A stretch of DNA of 21,615 bases from NCBI GenBank assembly GCA_027325475.1, contig DAIEFO010000005.1:1-21615 (forward strand), in the 5' to 3' direction. The translations under genes and the position numbers were made by a program. Positions 15,027 through 21,615 of this stretch are shown piece by piece; positions within the stretch are counted from its first letter, which is position 1; each line of letters begins with the position of its first letter. Under the pieces are notes generated by a model. That model made no database searches and was not told where the DNA came from. It saw nothing but the letters and a program-made list of their open reading frames with translations. The stretch is from Desulfobacteraceae bacterium (lineage in GTDB: Bacteria > Desulfobacterota > Desulfobacteria > Desulfobacterales > Desulfatirhabdiaceae).

Positions 15027-15812
15027 ATGAAAGCTGAAGAAAATCACGGTAACACCAAAAAATTCGGGATGGTCATCGATCTTGATGTATGCACCGGATG
15101 CGGGTCCTGCATGGTGGCATGTATGGCCGAAAACAATGTCCCATTCCGGAAGGATGAGTCCGACAAGCTCAAAAGCATTACCTGGATGCGCGTCTATAAA
15201 CTGAGCAATGGCAAGCCGTATCCGGAAACGGATATCTGTTATCTGCCCAGGCCCTGCCAGCACTGCGAAGGCCATGAAGGGCATTCGCCCTGCGTATCAG
15301 TATGCCCGGCGACAGCCACCGACTATGACATGCAGACCGGTATTGTCAGCCAGATATACACCCGGTGTTTCGGATGCCGTTACTGCATGGCCGCATGTCC
15401 GTACCACGCCCGATATTTCAACTGGTATGATCCGGTCTGGCCGAAAGGCATGGAAAAATATCTGAACCCGGATGTGTCGGTGCGAATGCGCGGGGTCGTT
15501 GAAAAATGCAGCTTCTGCATTCAGCGATATCAGGCGGCTAAAAACCGGGCGTTTATGGAAGGCAAGGCAGACATCGAAGAAGGCGACTACCAGACGGCCT
15601 GCACCCAGGCATGTCCTGCCGGAGCCATCACCTTCGGAGACTTGAACAATCCGGCGCATGCCGTGTATAAGCTCAAAAAGCAGCCGAATGCTTTCCGGCT
15701 CCTGGAACGGCTGGGCACCAATCCCAAAATCTATTATTTATCCAGCCGGGAATGGGTTCGACGTGCGGGGGATAATTATCTCAAAAACGAAGGCCCTGCC
15801 AAAATCGGCTGA
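15027..15812 (+). CDS. qrcC: Qrc complex four-cluster iron-sulfur subunit QrcC
   Basis: 261 residues. Four ferredoxin-like cysteine sets are complete: C22/C25/C28/C32, C77/C80/C89/C93, C114/C117/C120/C124, and C161/C164 with C192/C196. These can hold up to four cubane-type clusters; spectroscopy on the Desulfovibrio complex assigned one [3Fe-4S] and several [4Fe-4S]. No signal peptide is seen, so it probably travels with the Tat-exported QrcB, as related FeS subunits do. It relays electrons between QrcA/QrcB and the quinone site on QrcD. GAGG precedes the ATG, 18 bases after qrcB. Related chains exist in NrfC, DmsB and PsrB, but the operon fixes the identity. Confidence 0.93.
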   Translation: MKAEENHGNTKKFGMVIDLDVCTGCGSCMVACMAENNVPFRKDESDKLKSITWMRVYKLSNGKPYPETDICYLPRPCQHCEGHEGHSPCVSVCPATATDYDMQTGIVSQIYTRCFGCRYCMAACPYHARYFNWYDPVWPKGMEKYLNPDVSVRMRGVVEKCSFCIQRYQAAKNRAFMEGKADIEEGDYQTACTQACPAGAITFGDLNNPAHAVYKLKKQPNAFRLLERLGTNPKIYYLSSREWVRRAGDNYLKNEGPAKIG

Positions 15813-15825
15813 CCGCATGACGTTA

Positions 15826-15841
15826 TCCGGATAAATCCGGA
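15826..15841 (+). repeat. Small hairpin between qrcC and qrcD
   Basis: TCCGGA-TAAA-TCCGGA forms a perfect 6-bp stem with a four-base loop, followed by CGGGTTTTCG. It lies in the 73-base gap, the widest inside the operon, and could tune relative expression. Confidence 0.35.
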
Positions 15842-15885
15842 CGGGTTTTCGATACTATACAAGATCAACAACGAGGGCAAAAGTT

Positions 15886-17124
15886 ATGGATTCCGCATTC
15901 ATACCCAATGGCGTCAGGCGGTGTGCTCCTGGCAAATTTCTGGTGGTGCTGGCTGTAGCGGGCGCTGTTCTCCTATGGGGCGTTTATGCCATGCTGCTGT
16001 GCTGGTTCAAGGGCCTCAATCAGACCAATATGAATAACAACTACGGATTTGCCTTGTGGATATGGGCGGATCTGGCAGTCATCGCCCTGGGCGGCGGCGC
16101 ATTTTTCACGGGCTTCCTCCGGTATATCATCGGAAAGGACGAACTGAAGAATATCGTCAATTATGCTGTCCTGATCGGGTTTATATGCTACAGTTCCGCG
16201 CTGTTGATCCTGGCCATTGATATTGGGCAGCCGCTGAGAGGCTGGTTTATTTTCTGGCACGCCAACGTTCATTCCATGCTGACCGAAGTTGCATTCTGCC
16301 TCTCGTGTTATTTCGGCGTGCTGACCATTGAATATATCCCGCTTATCCTTGAAAACCGAGGTATTGACCGGGTGCCGTTTCTTCACCATCTCGGCCATAA
16401 CATGCACGATATTATGGCCGTGTTCGCGGCTACCGGCGCATTCCTGTCATTTTTTCATCAAGGGTCGCTCGGAGGAGTGGCGGGCGTCTTGTTCGGACGG
16501 CCGTTTTCGTATCGGGAAGGGTTTTTTATCTGGCCCTGGACATTTTTCCTCTTCACCTGGTCTGCGGCAGCCTACGGTCCGTGCTTTACCCTGCTCATCA
16601 CCAAAATCACCGAAGCTGTTACCGGTAAAAAGCTGGTCAAGGACAACGTCGTAGAGCTTCTGGCAAAAATATCGGGGTGGATGATGGTCACCTACATTAT
16701 CGCCAAGATCGTGGACACACTTTACTGGGCCAACGTGACCGCACCGTCAAAGGGGCTTACCCTGATGGATTTTTACAGCCATAACGCATTTTACGGCGTG
16801 TGGATTCTGATACTTGAAATCGTCATCGGCGGTATTATCCCCGCAGCCATTCTGATCACGGACAAAGGGCGAAAAAGCCCTGCGGCCAGAACCACGGCAT
16901 TTGTGCTGGCAGTGATAGGCGTCTGTGTCAATCGCTGGGTCATGGTGCTTCAGGTCATGGCGGCACCGGTCATGACATTCGACAAGTGGGCGCTCTACTA
17001 TCCAAGCTGGCAGGAAGTAGCCACCACGATTCTGCCGGTGGCCTATGGGGTGATACTGATCGCGATATCTTACCGCTATCTGCCGATTTTCCCTCAGGAA
17101 CCGGAACTAAACCCCATTGACTGA
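15886..17124 (+). CDS. qrcD: Qrc complex NrfD/PsrC-like membrane subunit QrcD
   Basis: 412 residues, about ten transmembrane segments, NrfD/PsrC family. It carries the menaquinone-reduction site in the inner membrane and anchors the periplasmic subunits. Visible family features include the WIWADLAVIALGGGAFFTGF helix, the acidic WHANVHSMLTEVAFCLSCYF helix and a late helix with ILEIVIGGIIPAAILI. GAGG lies nine bases before the ATG. It is preceded by a small hairpin in the qrcC-qrcD gap and followed after 20 bases by a tiny membrane protein gene. Confidence 0.93.
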   Translation: MDSAFIPNGVRRCAPGKFLVVLAVAGAVLLWGVYAMLLCWFKGLNQTNMNNNYGFALWIWADLAVIALGGGAFFTGFLRYIIGKDELKNIVNYAVLIGFICYSSALLILAIDIGQPLRGWFIFWHANVHSMLTEVAFCLSCYFGVLTIEYIPLILENRGIDRVPFLHHLGHNMHDIMAVFAATGAFLSFFHQGSLGGVAGVLFGRPFSYREGFFIWPWTFFLFTWSAAAYGPCFTLLITKITEAVTGKKLVKDNVVELLAKISGWMMVTYIIAKIVDTLYWANVTAPSKGLTLMDFYSHNAFYGVWILILEIVIGGIIPAAILITDKGRKSPAARTTAFVLAVIGVCVNRWVMVLQVMAAPVMTFDKWALYYPSWQEVATTILPVAYGVILIAISYRYLPIFPQEPELNPID

Positions 17125-17144
17125 GCAACTGCTGGAGGTAACCA

Positions 17145-17327
17145 ATGTTTCCGTTTAATTTCGAGTGGATATGGGATATGCCGCACATGGTGTTTATGGG
17201 CGGGCTGTGGTATGCACTGGGCATTCTTGGCCTCGGCATGACATACTGCATCATCAAGGCCGCTGTGGACGCCGGTAAAAAGGATGCCGGAAATCACGTC
17301 GGAAACCACGCCCGAAACCATGACTGA
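17145..17327 (+). CDS. Small one-helix membrane protein after qrcD, unrecognised
   Basis: 60 residues: aromatic N-terminus FPFNFEWIWDMPHMVFM, one hydrophobic helix (about 18-38) and a tail DAGKKDAG followed by three NH pairs. The last part comes from a 12-base tandem repeat. A perfect GGAGGT site is six bases before the ATG, so it is very probably translated. It starts 20 bases after qrcD and 33 bases before the next gene on the same strand. I do not recognise a family. By position it may be an accessory or assembly subunit of Qrc, or a stabiliser of QrcD; this is inference. The histidine-rich tail could bind metal. Confidence 0.7.
   Translation: MFPFNFEWIWDMPHMVFMGGLWYALGILGLGMTYCIIKAAVDAGKKDAGNHVGNHARNHD
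17289..17324 (+). repeat. Three 12-base tandem repeats in the small protein gene
   Basis: GGAAATCACGTC, GGAAACCACGCC and CGAAACCATGAC follow one another and end at the stop codon, encoding GNHV-GNHA-RNHD. Confidence 0.75.
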
Positions 17328-17360
17328 AAGGTCGCTTCATCAAAAACAGGAGAGGCCATA

Positions 17361-18056
17361 ATGTCATCATTCTCTAAGCGACCATATGTGCGCCGCCTGA
17401 TAATCGCCGCGTTCATCGCAGGAACATTATGTATCGCCGGCATCGCTTCGGCAGCGTCGAGAAATGTCCTTTGGGAAATCGTTTCAGGTTGTCTCGATCC
17501 AACGATCCCAAATTACTGTGCGCTCTGCCGCTGGCCGTTGGCCACGTCACCCTGCGGCGCGGATAAACGTTGCGAAAAAACCAGTGCGCTTTGGGCCAAA
17601 ACCGCTGATTACGCGGCGATTCGGGATATAAAAATGTGCAACTGCCCGGAAGGGTTTGTGCATGGGCTTGTTCTTCCCAGGACGCGCGTCACAGGCGTCG
17701 AGGCCCCGCACCGTCCCGACGGCATATGGAATTTTGCCTGGAATGTCGCAGCCGGACGCATTCACGATCTTTCACACATATGCCTTGTCGTCAACCCTTC
17801 CGGCATGCGCACACAAGATCAGCTTCACGTCCATATCATGAGGCTGCAAAGCGATGCACGACAGAAACTGGAAAAATGCAGCGGCGTACATATAACGGAT
17901 TTGAATACGGTCTGGGAAACCGCCGGAAAACTTGCGGCTGATAACGGCCTGCGCGATTATGGCGTCATCGTGATCCAGACATCTGGTGGCGGATATTGGG
18001 TGCACATAGAAAAAGAAAGCCCGGAACGAGAATATGGGGTGATTTCCTGCAGGTGA
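17361..18056 (+). CDS. cdh: CDP-diacylglycerol diphosphatase-like protein, exported, cysteine-rich
   Basis: 231 residues. A signal peptide (basic start, hydrophobic 12-28, IASAAS) points to export or anchoring. The body follows the Cdh family: VLWEIVSGC near the start, AIRDIKM, FVHGLVLPRTRVTGVEAP, and the histidine motif QLHVHIMR (H156, H158) with NPSGMRTQ before it. Cdh splits CDP-diacylglycerol into phosphatidate and CMP; the fold is HIT-like. Unusually, the mature protein has about ten cysteines, including CALC (53-56) and CNC (93-95), which suggests disulfides or metal binding. GGAGAGG precedes the ATG. It is the last gene of the qrc transcript and converges with the APS kinase gene ten bases away, with no terminator hairpin visible. 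Confidence 0.75.
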   Translation: MSSFSKRPYVRRLIIAAFIAGTLCIAGIASAASRNVLWEIVSGCLDPTIPNYCALCRWPLATSPCGADKRCEKTSALWAKTADYAAIRDIKMCNCPEGFVHGLVLPRTRVTGVEAPHRPDGIWNFAWNVAAGRIHDLSHICLVVNPSGMRTQDQLHVHIMRLQSDARQKLEKCSGVHITDLNTVWETAGKLAADNGLRDYGVIVIQTSGGGYWVHIEKESPEREYGVISCR

Positions 18057-18066
18057 TACCCAAGTG

Positions 18067-19779
18067 CTATCGCATATATCCTGACCGCTCCATGTACAGC
18101 AGAACTTCCTGAACAGCCTCATCCGGCGTCATGTCCGTAGTGTCGATACAGACTTCCGGCGCCTCCGGAGTTTCATACGGATCGCTGACGCCGGTAAATT
18201 CTCGAATAAGCCCGGCGCGGGCTTTGGCGTACAGGCCCTTTCGGTCTCGGCTTTCACAGACGCTAAGCGGTGTTGCCACATAAATTTCGATGAAACCGCC
18301 ATATTGTTCAATAATCCCGCGGATATATTTTCGGGTTGAACTATAAGGAGCAATCGGCGCACAAATGGCAATCCCCCGGTTTTTGGTAATCTCACTGGCC
18401 ACAAAACCAATCCGTTTGACATTCAAGTCCCGGTGTTCTTTTGAAAATCCCAGTTCGCTGGACAGATTCCGTCGAACAATATCTCCGTCCAGAAGGGTGA
18501 CGGGTCTGCTGCGCATCTCCAGCAAACGGGCGTAAAGAATACGGGCGATGGTGGATTTGCCTGCCCCGGAAAGCCCGGTAAAAAAAAGAGTGAATCCCTG
18601 TTTGTGACGGGGAGGATACGCTTGCTGGATGACGTCGATGACTTCAGGAAATGTAAACCATTCCGGTATCTTTCGGCTGTTTCTAAGCTTGCTGTGGAAC
18701 TCGTCGTTGTTGATATGACGTGTCTGAACACCGGCCGGAATTTCACTGACAGGCAGATAGACATCCTCTTCCACTATATACCGCATTTCTTCACAGGCAA
18801 CGATTTCAATTCCGAGCTCATGTCGCAATGAAGCCACCATCTCTGCGGCAGCTTCTTTCCTGTAAAATGGCAGCCCGTCAGCGTTCGGTTTGGGACTGGC
18901 ATGGTCTGGTTCCACAATCACATGTGTGCATCCATAATTTTTCTGGATAATGGCCTGAAGCAGTGCTTCCCTGGGGCCAGCCATCCTCATGACAAGCGGC
19001 ATGAGGTTCAGCTGCATCATATTGGCCGGATAATTTTTTCCTGCGGCCAGATAGCAGTGAATCCGGGTATGGTTGTCGATATCTCCCGGCATGGCTGTGA
19101 TAATCACAGGATGCAGCAGCAGACAGGCTTTGGTTTGGGCCATCACCCGCAACGTCATTTCAAATTCCGCCCGGTGCATAAGGCCTTGAGGCTGATATCC
19201 GACAATTTTGCGCCAGCCTAATTTTTTAAACCGCTGACGCATTTCCATCGGTGAATTCCGAAGGCTCTTGAATGCTGCATGCAGCGGAAACTGAATGCCT
19301 TCAACGGGGCCCCCTGCATAGTAATCGGCATCGGATTCCAACAGTCGCCGCACGCCCGGATGCCGGACATCCCGGGAGCAAAATATCTGCTGCGCTTCCC
19401 TTTCCTTGTCGATGCGCCAGATATCCTGAACGTGCAGCACCGCCAGCATGAACCCTTCAGCATCTCTGAGTGCCAGGGACTGACCGGGTTCAATCTGCCG
19501 CGCCAGAATAGAATTGATGGGCAGGCACACCGGAAGAGGCCATAAGCAGTCATTTTGAAGGCGCATTCGGCTTAAAACGGCATCGTAATCGTCTCGCCCC
19601 ATAAATCCTGTTAAAGGCGAAAACGCACCGTTCATCAGGAGCTCCAAATCATAAGCTGCAGCAGTGGACAGCGTCATGCTGCAAAAATCCCTGGAAAGGC
19701 GCTTCAGTTCACCCGCCCGTTCATCATCCGCCATCAGATTGACGATGCTGCCGCCATGTGCTACTGGTGCTGCATTCAT
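18067..19779 (-). CDS. Fused ATP sulfurylase (degenerate)-APS kinase
   Basis: 570 residues, aligning end to end with bifunctional ATP sulfurylase/APS kinase proteins. The kinase half (about 393-570) is intact: P-loop GLSGAGKST (402-410), DGD (431-433), RNLSSELGFSKEHRDLN, APIAPY and FTGVSDPYE (528-536). It should phosphorylate APS to PAPS. The sulfurylase half keeps its overall sequence (LELLMNGAFSPLTGFMG, RMAGPREAL, NYGCTHVIV) but lacks the catalytic signatures: QTRN is QPQG (196-199), HRAH is HRAE (202-205) and GRDHAGP is EPDHASP (290-296). It probably cannot make APS. An in-frame stop directly precedes the ATG, so this start is firm. It follows polysaccharide genes on the same strand, 70 bases away, suggesting PAPS for polysaccharide sulfation rather than energy metabolism. 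Confidence 0.88.
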   Translation of the reverse strand: MNAAPVAHGGSIVNLMADDERAGELKRLSRDFCSMTLSTAAAYDLELLMNGAFSPLTGFMGRDDYDAVLSRMRLQNDCLWPLPVCLPINSILARQIEPGQSLALRDAEGFMLAVLHVQDIWRIDKEREAQQIFCSRDVRHPGVRRLLESDADYYAGGPVEGIQFPLHAAFKSLRNSPMEMRQRFKKLGWRKIVGYQPQGLMHRAEFEMTLRVMAQTKACLLLHPVIITAMPGDIDNHTRIHCYLAAGKNYPANMMQLNLMPLVMRMAGPREALLQAIIQKNYGCTHVIVEPDHASPKPNADGLPFYRKEAAAEMVASLRHELGIEIVACEEMRYIVEEDVYLPVSEIPAGVQTRHINNDEFHSKLRNSRKIPEWFTFPEVIDVIQQAYPPRHKQGFTLFFTGLSGAGKSTIARILYARLLEMRSRPVTLLDGDIVRRNLSSELGFSKEHRDLNVKRIGFVASEITKNRGIAICAPIAPYSSTRKYIRGIIEQYGGFIEIYVATPLSVCESRDRKGLYAKARAGLIREFTGVSDPYETPEAPEVCIDTTDMTPDEAVQEVLLYMERSGYMR

Positions 19780-19849
19780 ACAACAATTCCCTCATGATGC
19801 GATTGCGTCACCCTCATACATAAAAATCAGCAAGATTTCTAACCCATGG

Positions 19850-21376
19850 CTACGGTCTGGGAAGGATGCCTGCAACCTGGGCAAAATATTTCAACAGCAG
19901 CTTGATATCATAAAAAAAACCGGAAGACACCGAATAAAACGCTTCCGCGGAATAGCATTCATCCAGAGTGGGTGATGGACCGAAATTCACCATGACCTCA
20001 CTGACAATACCGGGTTTTGCCCTCAGGTAGAGCAATTGCCAGTCGTGAGGCATCGCCCTGACCACATTCATTCCCAACGGTTTTACACCGGTAAAAAAAA
20101 GCTTCCCTTGAACCACGTTAACCAATTCCGGCAGAAATCTCAGAAAAAAATCGCGCCATGTCGCCGACGCCTGTGACAGCGCCGTGGATGACAGTGCTCC
20201 GTGGATATCGGTGACCACAGGCGGTGGAAGAAAATTATAAAGTGTAAACGTTTTCCAGAAATCCTCTTCTGGCTCGGAAGGGAGTTGTAACACCTTTTTT
20301 CTGGTCAGAACCGGTCCTGAACGGATCATTTTCAGATACACAGCGGTCAGAAGTATGACCGGCCAGGTTATCAGCAGGATAAGCGCGGCGATAGCGCTGG
20401 AAAGCCCTCTGCGCCACCAGCTCAGCCCGCTGGAGTGGGTAACCCGGCCCAGAATGAAATCATCGCGAACCACTGTTTCCGCGCCCAAACGGACATTGAT
20501 CAGTCGGTTTCTGTCCACGATGGCATCCGTAATGTCCAGATATTCTCCGACATAACTGCCTTCAAAAATCACGGACGACCGGATGACAGAACCTCTGTCA
20601 ATGACGCAGTTGTCGCAGACAACCGTTCCTGGCCCCAAAACGACTTTTTCAGAAATACTGCAATTTTTCCCGATATAAACCGGTGGCTCAATCCGGGCAT
20701 AAGGATGCAGCCGCACGTTTCTGGAAATCCATATACCCGGTTCGATTTCCCTTCCGGTCAGCAGCAACTCTGGCGCTTTTCCGGCAATCACGGCCATGTG
20801 CGCATTCATCACATTTGCATAAGACTGAACGCTTAAAAGTGCGGAAACCGCCATGTGCCCACACTGTGAATCGGATGCCAACACCGCATAAAGTTCTGCT
20901 TCGCCGGCATCCGAAGGAATATTTCTGAAGTACCGGGCAGGAATCCATCCCCATCCTGTCCAGACGGATTCGGATCGGGAATCATCATTGGATACCCGGT
21001 CATACAAAAGGCAACTTGTATTATTTTCGAAAAAGGGCAGTGGCAGCCGCGGCAGGCGATTGGCGTGTGCCATCAATATGGTATCTGTTTTCGGAATGTC
21101 GAGAAGATGCAGCAAATGATAAGGCCTGTCCGGATCCTTGACCAGATGACACCGGCAGCAAATACCCCATCTGGAACCGTCTCCCAGCAGATTCGAGTAG
21201 GCTTCCGGGCGCGCACAGACGGCGATATCAATCCGGGTGATTCCCAGACGCGCCAGATACTCGACGACATGCTGCACAAACGGCCGGTCCACCAGCGGCA
21301 ACAATGGAGGCGACTGCTCTTTTTTCCCGGGATGTTTGTCCAGCCACTCCTGTGTGGCTATCAGAAAAGCTCTCAT
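19850..21376 (-). CDS. Nucleotidyltransferase-like / beta-helix / sugar-transferase-like fusion
   Basis: 508 residues in three parts. Residues 1-200 resemble a sugar-nucleotide transferase domain (LVDRPFVQHVVEYLARLGITRIDIAV) but lack the GXGTR nucleotide motif. Residues about 215-315 form isoleucine/valine-rich hexapeptide turns of a left-handed beta-helix. Residues 325-508 match the bacterial sugar-transferase domain: membrane segment (328-349), LPELVNVVQGKLFFTGVKP (415-433) and KPGIVSEVMV (454-463). In active phosphoglycosyl transferases an Asp-Glu pair precedes LPEL and the later motif reads VGPRP; here they are RF and TGVKP, so catalysis is doubtful. It lies in an exopolysaccharide cluster between a normal sugar transferase and the APS kinase fusion, and could act as a scaffold or a divergent transferase. 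Confidence 0.75.
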   Translation of the reverse strand: MRAFLIATQEWLDKHPGKKEQSPPLLPLVDRPFVQHVVEYLARLGITRIDIAVCARPEAYSNLLGDGSRWGICCRCHLVKDPDRPYHLLHLLDIPKTDTILMAHANRLPRLPLPFFENNTSCLLYDRVSNDDSRSESVWTGWGWIPARYFRNIPSDAGEAELYAVLASDSQCGHMAVSALLSVQSYANVMNAHMAVIAGKAPELLLTGREIEPGIWISRNVRLHPYARIEPPVYIGKNCSISEKVVLGPGTVVCDNCVIDRGSVIRSSVIFEGSYVGEYLDITDAIVDRNRLINVRLGAETVVRDDFILGRVTHSSGLSWWRRGLSSAIAALILLITWPVILLTAVYLKMIRSGPVLTRKKVLQLPSEPEEDFWKTFTLYNFLPPPVVTDIHGALSSTALSQASATWRDFFLRFLPELVNVVQGKLFFTGVKPLGMNVVRAMPHDWQLLYLRAKPGIVSEVMVNFGPSPTLDECYSAEAFYSVSSGFFYDIKLLLKYFAQVAGILPRP

Positions 21377-21412
21377 AGGTCTCGTGTCTGTCTCTTTGTC
21401 AGGCGATCGCGA

Positions 21413-21615
21413 TCAATATGCGCCTCTTCCTGTCAATACCGCCGGCACCGTTTTCAGAAGAATTTTGATATCAAGCCACAAACTCTGGCTTTCTACATAT
21501 TCGGCGTCCAGCCGGACCTGCTCCGGGAAAGGGATGTCCCCCCGCCCCCTTACCTGCCACGAACAGGTCAATCCGGGTTTGACATCCAGTCTTCTGCGAT
21601 TCATGAGTGTGTATT
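21413..21615 (-). CDS. Bacterial sugar transferase, C-terminal part (cut by window edge)
   Basis: Only the last 66 or so codons are present; the frame stays open to the window edge, so the internal ATG at 21604 is not the start. RRLDVKPGLTCSWQVRGRG, LDAEYVESQSLWLDIKILL and the terminal GRGAY are hallmarks of polyprenyl-phosphate sugar-1-phosphate transferases (WbaP/EpsL type, PF02397), which load the first sugar on the lipid carrier for exopolysaccharide or O-antigen. It ends 36 bases before the fusion gene, so they share a transcript. Confidence 0.88.
   Translation of the reverse strand, partial: YTLMNRRRLDVKPGLTCSWQVRGRGDIPFPEQVRLDAEYVESQSLWLDIKILLKTVPAVLTGRGAY

Noticed and set aside
1..21615. 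CRISPR array, insertion sequence, prophage or defence system
   Set aside because: No regularly spaced direct repeats, transposase, phage or cas-like genes were seen in the translations; the only tandem repeat is the 36-base one at 17289-17324.

Overview
The window looks like chromosomal DNA of an anaerobic sulfate-reducing bacterium of the Desulfobacterota (Desulfobacterales-like). The best evidence is a complete qrcABCD operon for the menaquinone reductase complex Qrc, which is characteristic of sulfate reducers. Futalosine-pathway menaquinone genes (mqnE, mqnC) and a System II cytochrome c maturation pair (ResB/CcsB) fit the same picture. The species cannot be named from sequence alone.

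Layout. At 1-1342 (minus) are mqnE and the start of mqnC, behind a promoter-like sequence and a perfect 20-bp palindromic operator. At 1563-3794 (minus) is a short operon of a DUF2975 membrane protein, a YozG-like HTH regulator and a CrtI/RetSat-like FAD oxidoreductase. Its upstream part is clearly AT-rich and looks transferred. At 3850-4530 (plus) is a divergent transcript whose leader can fold into a multi-arm structure, followed by a small four-helix membrane protein. At 4574-6198 (minus) is a two-gene ABC exporter (DrrA/DrrB type). At 6465-9431 (plus) is a large secreted M16 zinc peptidase. At 9563-11829 (plus) are resB and ccsB. At 12063-18056 (plus) are qrcA, qrcB, qrcC and qrcD, a 60-residue one-helix protein and a cysteine-rich CDP-diacylglycerol diphosphatase-like protein, probably one transcript with a structured leader. 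At 18067-21615 (minus) is the end of an exopolysaccharide cluster: the C-terminus of a bacterial sugar transferase, a nucleotidyltransferase/beta-helix/sugar-transferase fusion, and a fused ATP sulfurylase-APS kinase.

How the parts work together. mqnE/mqnC make menaquinone. ResB/CcsB attach heme to periplasmic cytochromes such as QrcA. Qrc passes periplasmic electrons (from cytochrome c3 in the studied system) into the menaquinone pool. The window therefore holds the quinone, heme-attachment and quinone-reductase parts of one respiratory chain.

The most unusual observation is the ATP sulfurylase-APS kinase fusion. Its kinase half keeps its motifs, but the sulfurylase half has lost the QxRN, HxxH and GRDHAG active-site signatures. 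Next to polysaccharide genes, it is best read as an APS kinase supplying PAPS, perhaps for polysaccharide sulfation, with a sulfurylase domain kept for structure or regulation. Other points to check are the structured leaders ahead of the 148-residue membrane protein, qrcA and the ABC transporter, the small His/Asn-repeat protein in the qrc operon, and the polysaccharide fusion protein lacking canonical catalytic residues at both ends.
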